Positions 8,430-18,200 of a stretch of DNA of 64,000 nucleotides are shown here, piece after piece. The notes under the pieces were generated by a model, which was given only the letters and a program-made list of their open reading frames with translations, searched no databases and was not told the DNA's origin. Made by a program: the position numbers and the translations under genes. This stretch comes from Geomonas subterranea (GTDB lineage: Bacteria > Desulfobacterota > Desulfuromonadia > Geobacterales > Geobacteraceae): the NCBI RefSeq assembly GCF_019063845.1, contig NZ_CP077683.1, forward strand, positions 434,001 through 498,000, written 5' to 3'. How positions within the stretch are numbered: the first letter of the stretch is position 1; every line of letters starts with the position of its first letter.

Positions 8430-8873
8430 CTAGCTTTTTGGGGGTTCCTTCTGCGCGGCGAGTTCGGCGCGCAGGCGGGTGTTCTTCAAGGCGGTGGCGA
8501 GGGTGATGGTATCGAGGATGGCGCGGGTGACCGTGTCGATCTCATTGGTAATCGCCTGTAGCTCCTCGACGACGGGATCGGCGGCCTTGCTCCAGTGCGG
8601 CAGGTCGAGGTCGGATTCCAGCGACTCGAAAAGCCTGATGATGTCGAGCAGCGTGGTGCGGTTGACGTTACCGGCGAAGCGATAGCCGCCACCGACTCCG
8701 CGCATCGCCTGCACCACCCCTTCGTGCACGAGGTTGCGCATCACCTTGGCCAGGTGGTGCGAGGAAATGCCGTACTTGTCGGCGATATCCGCGGTGGAAA
8801 GTTGCCGTTCCGGCTCGCTCGCCAGCTCGAGAACCGAGATCAGTGCGAAGAGGCTTGCCTTGTTCAGCTTCAT
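8430..8873 (-). CDS. Rrf2 family transcriptional regulator lacking cysteines
   Basis: Protein of 147 aa beginning MKLNKASLFALISVLELAS. It has the winged helix-turn-helix typical of Rrf2 (LSTADIADKYGISSHHLAKVMRNLVHEGVVQAMRGVGGGYRFAG), followed by the dimerization helix. It contains no cysteine at all, so it cannot bind an Fe-S cluster as IscR or NsrR do; it may sense a small molecule such as an acyl-CoA. The frame is open 11 codons further upstream, but MKLNK fits family starts. Downstream of the GNAT gene and probably co-transcribed with it. It is the most likely binder of the repeated GGTA-N6-TACC operators; a benzoate-gene repressor has been reported in a related Geobacter species, but orthology cannot be shown here. 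Confidence 0.88.
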   Translation of the reverse strand: MKLNKASLFALISVLELASEPERQLSTADIADKYGISSHHLAKVMRNLVHEGVVQAMRGVGGGYRFAGNVNRTTLLDIIRLFESLESDLDLPHWSKAADPVVEELQAITNEIDTVTRAILDTITLATALKNTRLRAELAAQKEPPKS

Positions 8874-8908
8874 GATGTGCTCGCTCCAGTGGGGTGCAGA
8901 CCGCACCC

Positions 8909-9355
8909 TCAGTCGATTTGCTTTTCCAGTTCGATGTAGCGGCCGGTGCGCATCCCCATGCTGCGGAAGAAGGAGAGGGTGAGCTTGCTGTCGATGTCGA
9001 CCATGGTCCGCACCGTGGAAACCCCCGCCTGTTTGAGCCTCTGGCAGATCTCGTCGAACATCTTTTTGCCGATACCTCCTTCACGGGCGGAAGGGGAAAC
9101 GGTGAGGGCGAAGACCCAACCGCAGGGAGGAGAGCCGAACTCCCAGGCACGTACCTCACCGATGATGAACCCGACCGGAGTACCCCCCTGTTTGGCTACC
9201 AGGAAAACGCGGTCGTTGCGCCCGCTTTCGACGTAGCGCTGGAAAACGCCGCGCCAGTAGCCGATCTTGTCTTCCTTTAGTCCGGCCCGGTCCAGGGCGA
9301 TGACCGCTTCCAGGTCACCTTGGACTGCGTCTTCTATGACTATCTGCTGGTTCAT
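8909..9355 (-). CDS. GNAT family N-acetyltransferase
   Basis: Protein of 148 aa from MNQQIVIEDAVQGDLEAV. The GNAT fold is shown by the acetyl-CoA loop LTVSPSAREGGIGKKMFDEICQRLKQ (the R/Q-x-x-G-x-G/A region) and the C-terminal FFRSMGMRTGRYIEL strand. Substrate unknown. Lies between the divergent promoter region and the Rrf2 gene with a 35-bp gap. GNAT enzymes can modify acyl-CoA synthetases, so a role in post-translational control of aromatic acid activation is possible but unsupported by sequence. Confidence 0.85.
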   Translation of the reverse strand: MNQQIVIEDAVQGDLEAVIALDRAGLKEDKIGYWRGVFQRYVESGRNDRVFLVAKQGGTPVGFIIGEVRAWEFGSPPCGWVFALTVSPSAREGGIGKKMFDEICQRLKQAGVSTVRTMVDIDSKLTLSFFRSMGMRTGRYIELEKQID

Positions 9356-9445
9356 GTTGCTCTCGCTCGCGCCGCGTGCCGGACCGTTGGACGAACCGGG
9401 CGGCCGCTCGGGGAAGTGGCCTCCTGAGATACGGAGACTGTTAAA

Positions 9446-9482
9446 GTGGTAAATTAGTACCACAAATACCGGGCTCTGGCAA
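9446..9482 (-). promoter_or_regulatory. Candidate promoter/operator for the GNAT-Rrf2 operon
   Basis: GTGGTA (9446-9451) and TACCAC (9458-9463) form a perfect 6-bp inverted repeat with a 6-bp spacer. On the minus strand TTGCCA (9477-9482) lies just upstream, followed by GGTATTTGTGGTAC. This resembles the plus-strand operators at 9534, 10145 and 33666, with slightly different spacing, and suggests autoregulation. Confidence 0.55.
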
Positions 9483-9520
9483 GTGCGGGAAAATAATAAC
9501 GCCAGGAGCACAAAAAAGTG

Positions 9521-9547
9521 TTGACAGTAAATCGGTATAGTGATACC
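9521..9547 (+). promoter_or_regulatory. Promoter with GGTAT-N4-ATACC operator before the thioesterase gene
   Basis: TTGACA at 9521-9526, then 7 nt, then GGTAT (9534-9538) AGTG ATACC (9543-9547), a perfect inverted repeat occupying the -10 region. The arrangement and the flanks (TTGACAGTAAA before, ATTTA-CAAC after) are almost identical to the site at 33653. Confidence 0.75.
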
Positions 9548-9653
9548 AATTTAGCAACGTAACGCTGTTCTGCTAAATCGTAGACGCCGCTGCCGGCAGG
9601 TGGCAGGCGGCAGCCGAAGGATCCCACCCGGGACCGGTAGAGCGAGGTTTTTC

Positions 9654-10115
9654 ATGAACGACATGTTCCGTTACTACATGAGGGTGCGCTACTACGAGTG
9701 CGATGCGCAGAAGGTGGTGTACAACGCCAACTACGGTAACTACGTCAGCGTGGCGACCACCGAATTCCTCCGCGCCCTGCAGGGGAGGGACCTCCTGCAG
9801 GGCGATCTCGACTACAAGGTGGTCAAGCAGGAAATGAAGTGGCATGCGCCGGCGCGCTACGACGAGGTCCTCGAGGTCTCGGTGGCCGTGAAGCAGCTGG
9901 GGCGCAGTTCGGTCACCATCTCGACCGACTTCCGCATCGCGGGCTCGCCGGAGGTGGTCGCCTCCGCCGAGACGGTCCGGGTCGTGGTCGACGCCCGCAC
10001 CATGGAGAAAATGGGGATCCCGCAGGACGTGCGCGAGATGCTCAAGACGGGAGCGCCGGGAGTCGTGGTAGACCACGCGGGGTACATTAACCTGGACGAC
10101 ATCGTCTTTTCTTAG
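9654..10115 (+). CDS. Acyl-CoA thioesterase, 4HBT (YbgC-like) family
   Basis: Hotdog-fold thioesterase of 153 aa starting MNDMFRYYMRVRYYECDAQKVVYNANYGNYV. The D-x-x-x-x-V-Y-N-x-N-Y segment matches the 4-hydroxybenzoyl-CoA thioesterase active-site helix (Asp17-type nucleophile/base region). It hydrolyses an acyl- or aroyl-CoA; in this setting it may relieve CoA trapping when benzoyl-CoA or ring-opened CoA esters accumulate. The frame is open 18 codons upstream, but 9654 matches the family N-terminus. Transcribed from the operator-bearing promoter at 9521 and followed by bamA, which has its own similar promoter. Confidence 0.85.
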   Translation: MNDMFRYYMRVRYYECDAQKVVYNANYGNYVSVATTEFLRALQGRDLLQGDLDYKVVKQEMKWHAPARYDEVLEVSVAVKQLGRSSVTISTDFRIAGSPEVVASAETVRVVVDARTMEKMGIPQDVREMLKTGAPGVVVDHAGYINLDDIVFS

Positions 10116-10131
10116 AACAACGGTATTTTTT

Positions 10132-10158
10132 TTGGATTAATAATCGTATTATGGTACC
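10132..10158 (+). promoter_or_regulatory. Candidate promoter/operator before bamA
   Basis: TTGGAT (10132-10137), 7 nt, then CGTA-TTATGG-TACC (10145-10158), matching the geometry of the sites at 9521 and 33653 with one arm mismatch. An additional CGGTA at 10121 could be an outlying half-site. It is AT-rich and lies 55 bp before the bamA start. Confidence 0.6.
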
Positions 10159-10212
10159 GCAATACAACAAGAGGGGCGGGAGCCCACAAAAAGACAAGCA
10201 AAGGGGGAAGCC

Positions 10213-11358
10213 GTGGCAACTACAGACGAAATCATAAAGAGAACCGCACCGTCCCATCTCATCGACCACAACCTGATCGACCGCGAGGTGGAGAGCCTGT
10301 GCGACGGCATGGTGCAGTACCAGAAGAGGCCGGCCCAGCGTCGCGACGGCAGCGTGGTGGACGGGCTCTACAACGCCTGGATCATCTTCAACAACCCCAA
10401 GCAGTTCAACTCCTACACCACCGACATGGTCAAGGCGACCATCCTCGCCTTCCGCCGCGCTTCCGCCGACCGCCAGGTCAACGCGGTGGTCTTCACCGGG
10501 GTAGGGGAGAAGGCGTTCTGCACCGGCGGCAACACCAAGGAGTACGCCGAGTACTACGCCGGAAACCCGCAGGAGTACCGCCAGTACATGCGCCTTTTCA
10601 ACGACATGGTCTCCGCCATCCTCGGCTGTGACAAGCCGGTCATCTGCCGGGTCAACGGCATGAGGATCGGCGGCGGCCAGGAGATCGGCATGGCCTGCGA
10701 CTTCTCGGTCGCGCACGACCTGGCCAACTTCGGCCAGGCCGGTCCCAAGCACGGCTCGGCGGCCATCGGCGGCGCCACCGATTTCCTCCCGGTCATGATC
10801 GGCTGTGAGCAGGCCATGGTCTCCGGCACGCTGTGCGAGCCCTTCTCGGCCCACAAGGCCGCACGCCTCGGGATCATCGCCGACGTGGTACCGGCGCTGA
10901 AGATCGACGGCAAGTTCGTCGCCAACCCCACCGTGGTCACCGACCGTTTCCTTGACGAGTACGGCCGCGTCGTCCACGGCGAGTTCCGCACCGGCTCCCA
11001 GTTCAAGGAGGGGCAGGCGATGATCAAGGAAGGGGAGATCGACCTGTCGCTTCTGGACCAGAAGGTCGAGGAACTCTGCGCGAAGCTTCTGGACACCTTC
11101 CCCGAGTGCATGACCAAGAGCCTCGAGGAGCTGAGAAAGCCCAAGCTGAACGCCTGGAACCAGAACAAGGAAAACTCCAGGGCATGGCTCGCGCTCAACA
11201 TGATGAACGAAGCGAGGACCGGCTTCAGGGCCTTCAACGAGGGGACCAAGGAAACCGGCCGCGAGATCGACTTCGTCAAGCTGCGCCAGGGGCTTGCCGT
11301 CGGCACGCCGTGGACCGAGGAACTGGTCGACAGCCTGATGCCGGCAGCGGCCAGGTAA
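10213..11358 (+). CDS. bamA: 6-oxocyclohex-1-ene-1-carbonyl-CoA hydrolase BamA
   Basis: BamA, 381 aa, a ring-opening member of the crotonase superfamily that adds two waters to 6-oxocyclohex-1-ene-1-carbonyl-CoA and opens the ring to 3-hydroxypimelyl-CoA. Recognisable markers are the long N-terminal extension, FTGVGEKAFCTGGNTKEYAEYYAGNPQEY-type oxyanion loop region, GMRIGGGQEIGMACDFSVAHDLANFGQAGPKHGS and the C-terminal helices. Start is GTG with a GGGGGAAG site. It is the standard marker gene for anaerobic aromatic degradation. Followed by a GC-rich hairpin and bamB. Confidence 0.97.
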   Translation: MATTDEIIKRTAPSHLIDHNLIDREVESLCDGMVQYQKRPAQRRDGSVVDGLYNAWIIFNNPKQFNSYTTDMVKATILAFRRASADRQVNAVVFTGVGEKAFCTGGNTKEYAEYYAGNPQEYRQYMRLFNDMVSAILGCDKPVICRVNGMRIGGGQEIGMACDFSVAHDLANFGQAGPKHGSAAIGGATDFLPVMIGCEQAMVSGTLCEPFSAHKAARLGIIADVVPALKIDGKFVANPTVVTDRFLDEYGRVVHGEFRTGSQFKEGQAMIKEGEIDLSLLDQKVEELCAKLLDTFPECMTKSLEELRKPKLNAWNQNKENSRAWLALNMMNEARTGFRAFNEGTKETGREIDFVKLRQGLAVGTPWTEELVDSLMPAAAR

Positions 11359-11482
11359 GACGCCGCACTTCCCGCGCCGGCCGCCGCCGCGCGCGGGAAG
11401 GATTCCAGGGGGGCGCCCCCACGTAGCACCGGTCCCGATCGTCGGGAGTCCGAACTCAAGGCAATCACCAAGGGGTAACACT
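11359..11482 (+). other. bamA-bamB intergenic hairpin region
   Basis: CTTCCCGCGC (11368-11377) pairs perfectly with GCGCGGGAAG (11391-11400); a smaller palindrome GGGGGCGCCCCC follows near 11409. No T-run follows, so this is not an intrinsic terminator; an mRNA processing or stability element between bamA and bamB-I is plausible. Confidence 0.5.
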
Positions 11483-13504
11483 ATGAGGTACGCAGAGACA
11501 GGATATGTGCTGGAAGTCGACCTTACCAAGGGGAACATCGAAAGGGTGGCGACTGACCCGAGGGATACCGAACTCTACCTCGGCGGTCTGGGCACCAACG
11601 CCAAGATGCTGTGGGACAGGGTCCCTGCCGATGTCGAGCCCTTTTCGCCGGACAACCTTTTGATCTTCGCCGCCGGCCTTCTGTGCGGAACGCCGGCCAC
11701 CGGCTGTAACCGCACCATCGTCTCCACCATCTCGCCGCAGACGAGGCTCATGGCCTTCTCGATGATGGGCGGGTTCTGGGCTCCGGAGCTCAAGTACGCG
11801 GGGTACGACAAGGTGGTCCTGCGCGGCAAGTCGGAAAAGCTCGTCTATCTCTACATCAACAACGACAAGGTCGAGATCCGCGACGCCTCCCACCTGAAGG
11901 GGAAGGGGGCCATCGAGACCGCGGAGATCATCAAGAAGGAGCTGAACGAGCCCCGGGCCCAGGTGGCCGCCATCGGCCTCGCCGGTGAGAACCGGGTCTT
12001 CTACGCATCCATAGAGCAGGGGCGCTCCTCCGCCTCCCGCGGCGGCATCGGCGCGGTGATGGGGGACAAGGGGGTCAAGGCGGTGGTGGTGCGCGGCACC
12101 AAGGACGTCGTGGTCGCCAAGCCCCAGGAGTACATGGACCTCTGCAGCGACGTGCTCGACTACATAAAGCACCGCGAGGAGAACCCGATTCCGGACGTGA
12201 TGCCGATCCTGGCAGGGCTAGGCAGCCCCCAGGAGATGAAGGTCCACGACGAGAAGTGGCACACCGAGAACTTCAACTGGGGCAACGCCCGCACCCGCCG
12301 CAAGGACTTCTGGACCGAGGAGGTGGACCACGCCTGGGCCGAGACCATGGAGAAGGCGAGGACCAGGCTCATCAGCTGCTACAACTGTCCCATGAAGTGC
12401 GGCGCCACCATCTCGATGGAGGGGCTCCCCACCTACATGATGAAGTGCTTCACCAAGCTGACCTACACCATGGCCGCCTTCTCCGACCTCGACTTCGGCC
12501 TGAGGATGGCACAGAAGGCAACCGAGTACGGCCTGGACGGCTTCTCCGCCCCCCAGGTCATGGCGTTCGCCCTGGAGCTCCTGGAGAAGGGGAGCCTGAA
12601 GGACTCCGACTTCCCCGGGATGCCCGAGGACACCGAGGGTAGGTTCTTCTACCTCCTGGACATGATCGTGAACCGCCAGGGGATCGGCGACGTCCTCGCC
12701 AACGGCACCTACTGGGCCGCGCGCGAGATCGGCAACGGCGCCGAGGATTTCGCCCACAACAACATCAAAAAGCACGAGCAGCTTCCCTTGAAGCTCTCCA
12801 TGCTGAACCCCATCTACTACCTCATGTACTGCACCGGGGAGAAGATCAACATCACCCAGATCGAGGGGCAGTTCCCGCAGGCGCCGTACCCGACGGTGGA
12901 GCAGCGCGAGGCCTTCGTCAAGGACTGGATCCAGGTCCCGGACGACAAGTTCAAGGACATCTTCCTGCAGTGGGAGCCGCGCGGCGAGAAGTCGATGCCC
13001 AACTTCCCCACCGTGGACATGTGCTGCGACATCGTCGACTGGCAGGAGATGATGCACTACATCGACGACGCCCTCGGGCAGTGCGCCGGCCTCTCCTCCT
13101 TCCCGCTCAAACCGCCGTACCACATCCACAACTACCCGAAGTTCATCTCCGCCGGGGCCGGCATCGAGATGACCAAGGAGAAGCTCACCAAGGCCGCCAA
13201 ACGCTACCGCACCCTGGTGCGGGCGATCAACATCCGCCGCGGCATGAGAAGGGTGGACGAACAGCCGCCGGCGAACCACTGGAAGAACAGGTTCCCCGAG
13301 CTGGAGAAGGAGCTCCTCGACTCGTACTACCAGTTGAAGGGGTGGAACGAGGACGGCATCCCCACCAGGGAGACCCTGGAGGATCTGGGGCTTGGCTACG
13401 TCGCCGCCGAGTTCGAGCGGAGCGGCGTGTACGGCGGCTCCGCCCAGCCGGCCAGTGCGCCGCGCCAGCAGGAGACACTTAACGTCGGGGGGGTACAGCC
13501 GTGA
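11483..13504 (+). CDS. bamB: Class II benzoyl-CoA reductase active-site subunit BamB (tungsten)
   Basis: Aldehyde:ferredoxin oxidoreductase superfamily protein of 673 aa, catalytic subunit of the ATP-independent benzoyl-CoA reductase that forms cyclohexa-1,5-diene-1-carbonyl-CoA. The [4Fe-4S] ligands CYNCPMKCG lie near residue 300, with the fourth cysteine fitting DALGQCAGLS near residue 534. The tungsten is held by two pterins, consistent with the nearby moaA/fdhD. Starts with ATG after AAGGGG. Its stop overlaps the GTG start of bamC by 4 bp, so the two subunits are translationally coupled. Confidence 0.96.
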   Translation: MRYAETGYVLEVDLTKGNIERVATDPRDTELYLGGLGTNAKMLWDRVPADVEPFSPDNLLIFAAGLLCGTPATGCNRTIVSTISPQTRLMAFSMMGGFWAPELKYAGYDKVVLRGKSEKLVYLYINNDKVEIRDASHLKGKGAIETAEIIKKELNEPRAQVAAIGLAGENRVFYASIEQGRSSASRGGIGAVMGDKGVKAVVVRGTKDVVVAKPQEYMDLCSDVLDYIKHREENPIPDVMPILAGLGSPQEMKVHDEKWHTENFNWGNARTRRKDFWTEEVDHAWAETMEKARTRLISCYNCPMKCGATISMEGLPTYMMKCFTKLTYTMAAFSDLDFGLRMAQKATEYGLDGFSAPQVMAFALELLEKGSLKDSDFPGMPEDTEGRFFYLLDMIVNRQGIGDVLANGTYWAAREIGNGAEDFAHNNIKKHEQLPLKLSMLNPIYYLMYCTGEKINITQIEGQFPQAPYPTVEQREAFVKDWIQVPDDKFKDIFLQWEPRGEKSMPNFPTVDMCCDIVDWQEMMHYIDDALGQCAGLSSFPLKPPYHIHNYPKFISAGAGIEMTKEKLTKAAKRYRTLVRAINIRRGMRRVDEQPPANHWKNRFPELEKELLDSYYQLKGWNEDGIPTRETLEDLGLGYVAAEFERSGVYGGSAQPASAPRQQETLNVGGVQP

Positions 13505-14040
13505 GCACCGAGACCAAGAAAAGAACCATAAAGACCATCAACATCGACGCGGACAAATGCAACGGCTGCCGTGCCTGCGAGGTGATCTGCTCCTCCTTTC
13601 ACGCGGCGCCTAAGTACAGCAGCAACAACCCGGCACGCTCCAGGGTGCGCGTGGTGCGCGACCCGCTGCGCGACATCTACATCCCGCTCTACGCCGGTGA
13701 CTACACCGAGAGCGAGTGCATGGGGCGCGACAAGTTCATCATCGACGGCAAGGAGTACGACGAGTGCGGCTTCTGCCGGACCTCCTGCCCCTCGCGCGAC
13801 CTCTTCAGGGAACCGGACTCCGGCCTTCCCCTGAAGTGCGACCTCTGCGACGGCGAACCCGAGCCCCTGTGCGTCAAGTGGTGCCTGGTCGGGGCCCTTT
13901 CCGTGACGGAACGGGAGGTGGAGGAGCCGGCTGAGGAGACGAAGCGGGGCGAACTGGAGATAGGCCTGGAGTCCCTGGCGAGAAGATTCGGCGCCGACAA
14001 GCTCCTTGATACCGTTGCCCAGATTACCAAAGGACGCTGA
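13501..14040 (+). CDS. bamC: Benzoyl-CoA reductase ferredoxin-like subunit BamC
   Basis: Iron-sulfur protein of 179 aa with three cysteine groups: CNGCRACEVIC near the N-terminus, CGFCRTSCPSRD in the middle and CDLCDGEPEPLCVKWC, enough for about three [4Fe-4S] clusters. It is the electron-transfer partner of BamB. GTG start overlaps the bamB stop. The acidic/charged C-terminal third has no cluster ligands. Confidence 0.95.
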   Translation: MSTETKKRTIKTINIDADKCNGCRACEVICSSFHAAPKYSSNNPARSRVRVVRDPLRDIYIPLYAGDYTESECMGRDKFIIDGKEYDECGFCRTSCPSRDLFREPDSGLPLKCDLCDGEPEPLCVKWCLVGALSVTEREVEEPAEETKRGELEIGLESLARRFGADKLLDTVAQITKGR

Positions 14041-14059
14041 CGCGAAAGGACGGTGCATC

Positions 14060-15211
14060 GTGGAAACCGTGACTCCATTCAAAGAGATCATAGATGTCAT
14101 CAAGGAGAAGGGGGGGGACTCGCTCAAGTACTGCTACCAGTGCGGCCTGTGCGACTCGGTCTGCCCCTGGAACCGGGTGCGGCAGTTCAGCATGCGCAAG
14201 GTGGTGCGGCAGGGGGTCTTCGGGCTCACCGAGATCGAGCAGGAGGAGATCTGGCGCTGCAGCACCTGCGGGACCTGTCCCTCCCGCTGCCCCAGGGGGG
14301 TGAACCAGATCGAGGCGGGGGTTGCCCTGAGGACCATGGGCGCCGAGTACGACGTCTACCCCGGTCACGTGGCCACGATCAGGAACGTGGTGGCGAGCCT
14401 GACCAGCGAGGGGAACTCCATCGGTGGTGAGCGCGCCAAGAGGGGCGATTGGGCCAAGGACCTCCCGGTGAAGCCGTACCAGGAGGGGATGGAAGCCCTC
14501 TACTTCACCGGCTGCTACCTGAGCTACGATCCTAGGATGAGAAGGGTGGCCCAGGCCACCGCGACCATCCTCAACAAGGCGGGGGTGAACTTCGGGATCC
14601 TCGGCACCAAGGAAAGCTGCTGCGGCGAGAGCATCAGGAAGACCGGCAACGAGGAACTCTTCAAGAAACTCGCCAAGGAGAACATCAGGACCTTCATCGA
14701 CAACGGCGTCAAGAAGGTGATCGTCTCCTCGCCGCACTGCTACCACACCTTCAAGAACGAGTACCCGGAGTTCATGGTGAACTTCGAGGTGGTCTTCATC
14801 TCCCAGTTCATCGAGGAGCTGATCGAGACCGGGAGGCTCACCATCAAGGGTGAGTTCGCCAAGAAGGTGACCTATCACGACCCCTGCTACCTCGGGCGGC
14901 ACAACGGCGTCTACGACGAGCCCAGGAACGTGCTGAAAATGGTCCCGGGACTTCAGTTCACCGAGATGGCCGACAACCGCGAGTTCGCCCTTTGCTGCGG
15001 CGGTGGCGGCGGCAGGATCTGGATGGAGACACCCAAGGAGGAGCGCTTCGCCGACTTGAGGCTCAGGCAGGCGGTCCAGGCCGGGGCCGAGGTGCTGGCC
15101 ACCTCCTGTCCCTACTGCATCACCAACTTCACCGACTCGAGCCTCGACCTGGCCGACCACGAGAAGGTGGAAGTAAAGGACCTGACGGAGATCATCGCCG
15201 AGGTGATCTGA
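14060..15211 (+). CDS. bamD: BamD, HdrD/CCG-domain iron-sulfur subunit
   Basis: Protein of 383 aa. Two N-terminal [4Fe-4S] motifs (CYQCGLCDSVCPW and CSTCGTCPSRCPRG) are followed by two CCG domains of the heterodisulfide reductase type (ESCCGESIRKTGNEELF, CYLGRHNGVYDEPRN, CCGGGGGRIWME, CPYCITNF). The GTG at 14060 is preferred, with AAAGGA at 14046-14051; an in-frame ATG at 14006 would overlap bamC. It is believed to couple BamBC to the BamE-I electron input module. Confidence 0.93.
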   Translation: METVTPFKEIIDVIKEKGGDSLKYCYQCGLCDSVCPWNRVRQFSMRKVVRQGVFGLTEIEQEEIWRCSTCGTCPSRCPRGVNQIEAGVALRTMGAEYDVYPGHVATIRNVVASLTSEGNSIGGERAKRGDWAKDLPVKPYQEGMEALYFTGCYLSYDPRMRRVAQATATILNKAGVNFGILGTKESCCGESIRKTGNEELFKKLAKENIRTFIDNGVKKVIVSSPHCYHTFKNEYPEFMVNFEVVFISQFIEELIETGRLTIKGEFAKKVTYHDPCYLGRHNGVYDEPRNVLKMVPGLQFTEMADNREFALCCGGGGGRIWMETPKEERFADLRLRQAVQAGAEVLATSCPYCITNFTDSSLDLADHEKVEVKDLTEIIAEVI

Positions 15212-15243
15212 GGCAAGAAACCCTGAGGGGAAGGATAACTTCT

Positions 15244-18200
15244 ATGAATAGCGCAGAGAGAAATATAGGTGACGTACTCATCGTGGGCGGAGGGATCAGC
15301 GGCATTCAGGCCGCCCTCGATCTCGCCAACTCAGGATTCAGGGTCTTCCTCGTGGACAAGTCCCCGGCGCTCGGCGGCAAGATGTCCCAGCTGGACAAGA
15401 CCTTCCCTACCAACGACTGTTCCATGTGCATCGAGTCCCCCAAGTTCATCGAGTGCTCGAGGAACCCGAACATCGAGATCATCACCTACACCGAGGTCGA
15501 CCGGGTCGAAGGGGAGGCCGGCGACTTCAAGGTGACCCTCACCAAAAAGCCCAGGTACATCTCGGAGGAGAAGTGCACCGGGTGCAACATCTGCGTGGAC
15601 TACTGCCCGGTGAAGATCCCGGACCCGTTCAACCAGAACCTCTCCGAGAACAAGGCGGTGCACATCTACTTCTCGCAGGCGGTGCCGCTGGTCACCTACG
15701 TCGACCCGGAGACCTGCCTGTACCTGAAGGAAGGGAAGTGCCAGATCTGCGTCGGCGCCTGCAAGACCAACGCGATCGACCTGCACCAAAAGCCCGAGAC
15801 CTTCCAGATCGAGGTGGGCGCCATCCTCCTTTCCCCCGGCTACTCGACCTTCGACCCGAAACTGAGGGGGGACTTCGGCTACGGCAGGATGCAGAACGTG
15901 GTGACGAGCCTCGACTTCGAGAGGATCCTCTGCGCCACCGGCCCCTACGAGGGGGAGGTGCTGCGCCCCTCGGACAAGAAGCACCCGCACAAGATCGCCT
16001 GGATCCAGTGCGTGGGCTCCCGCCAGGTCACCCCGGGCGGCAACAACTACTGCTCGGCAGTCTGCTGCGCCTATTCGCAGAAGCAGGTGATCCTCGCCAA
16101 GGACCACAGCCCGACCCTGCAGGCCACCATCTTCCATAACGACGTCCGCGCCTACGGAAAGGATTTCGAGCGCTTCCACCAGCGGGCCGAGAAGCTCCCC
16201 GACGTGCGCTTCATCCGGAGCTACGTCACGGTGGGAAGGGAGATCGAGAGCAGCAAGAACGTCACCATCAGGTACTCCACCGTCGACCAGGGGGTCAAGG
16301 AGGAGGAGTTCGACATGGTGGTCCTCTCGGTGGGGCTTAACCCGCCCAAGGACGTGGAGGCGCTGGCCGCCAAGTTCGGCATCGAGCTGACCGACCAGAA
16401 GTTCTGCAAGAACAACCCGTACAACCCCATCGAGACCTCCAGAAAGGGGATCTTCGTCTCCGGCGCCTTCCAGGGCCCCCTGGACATCCCCGAGTCGGTC
16501 GTGACCGCCAGCGGCGCCGACGCCCTGGTCGGCCAGCTCCTCTCCACACGGCGCCACAAGCTGGAGCGGGAGAGGGTCTACCCGGCCGAGAAGGACGTCT
16601 CGCAGGAGGAGCTGAAGATCGGGGTGGTGGTCTGCTACTGCGGCGCCAACATCGGGCGCGTTGTCAACATCCCGGAGGTGATCGAGTACGCGGCGACCCT
16701 CCCCAACGTCTCCTGGGCCGGCGAGAACCTCTTCGCCTGCTCCACGGAAAACGCGAAGCAGATCTCCGACGCCATCGTGGCCAAGGGGCTGAACCGCGTG
16801 GTGCTCGCAGCCTGCACGCCGAGAACGCACGAGCCACTCTTTAGGGACACCTGCCGCGAGGCGGGGCTTAACCAGTACTTCTTCGAGTTCGCCAACATCC
16901 GCGAGCACTGCTCCTGGGTCCACTCCCGCGAGAAGGAGAACGCGACGGAAAAGGCGAAGGAGATCATCCGGATGTCGGTGGCCCGCGCCGCCCACCTGGA
17001 ACCGTTGCAGGAATTCCAGCTCCCGGTCGACCACACCGCGCTCGTCGTCGGCGGCGGGGTCGCGGGGATGACCGCCTCGCTCAACATGGCCGAGCAGGGT
17101 TTCGAGGTCTACCTGGTCGAGAAGGACGACGACCTGGGGGGGATGGCGAGGCGCCTCCACTACACCCTGGAGGGGACCGAGGTGCAGCCCTTCCTCGCCG
17201 AGCTCGTGAAGAAGGTGTACCGGCACCCGTCCATCCACGTCTGGACCGACGCCACCATCGAGGACGTCTCCGGCTACGTCGGCAACTTCACCACCCGCGT
17301 GCTCTCCCAGGGGAGGGTGCGCGAGGTGAAGCACGGGGTCTCGGTGCTGGCCACCGGCGCCGCCGAGTACAAGCCGACCGAGTACCTCTACGGCGAGAAC
17401 GACAACGTCCTGACCCAGCTCGAGCTGGAAGAGCGGATCGCGGCGGGGGACGAGAAGGTCAAGGCGGCCCAGAGCGTGGTCATGATCCAGTGCGTCGGCT
17501 GCCGCCAGGCCGACCGCAACTACTGCAGCCGGGTCTGCTGCAACCAGGCCATCAAGAACGCCCTGAAGCTCAAACAGATCAACCCCGAGGTCGAGGTCCA
17601 GGTCATCTTCCGCGACATGCGCACCTACGGGCTCAAGGAGGTCTACTACCGCGAGGCGGCCAACCAGAACGTGAAGTTCATCCGCTACGAGGCGGAGGGG
17701 AAACCGGTGGTGGAGGCGACAGGCGCCGGCTTCACGGTGACCGTCCCCGACCCGGTCCTGGGTCAGAAGATGGAGCTGGAAGCGGACCTCGTGGTGCTCG
17801 CGGCGGCGGTGATCCCGTCCGAGGCGAGCCAGGAGGCGGGGAAACTGTTCAAGGTGTCCAACAACCCGGACGGCTTCTTCCAGGAAGCCCACGTGAAGCT
17901 GAGGCCGGTCGATTTCAGCGCCGACGGCGTCTTCCTCTGCGGCACCGCCCACTATCCCAAGCACCTGACCGAGACCATCAGCCAGGCGCTGGGGGCGGCG
18001 GGACGCGCGGTGGGGATCCTCTCCAAGGAGACGGTGACCGCCTCCGGATCGGTCTGCGACGTCGACGAGACGAGCTGCGTATCCTGCGGCGCCTGCATCA
18101 CCGCCTGCAAGTACGGCGCGATCAGCTTCGCCGACACCCCCAAGGGGAAGAAGGCGCGTGTGGAACCGATTCTGTGCAAGGGAGACGGCCTGTGCAACGC

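Noticed and set aside
11368-11400. Intrinsic terminator between bamA and bamB
   Set aside because: The stem is strong but is followed by GATTCCAGGG with no T-run.
14992-15243. Upstream extension of the bamE frame giving 1100 aa
   Set aside because: It overlaps the conserved C-terminus of bamD; the ATG at 15244 has a proper ribosome binding site and begins the HdrA homology.
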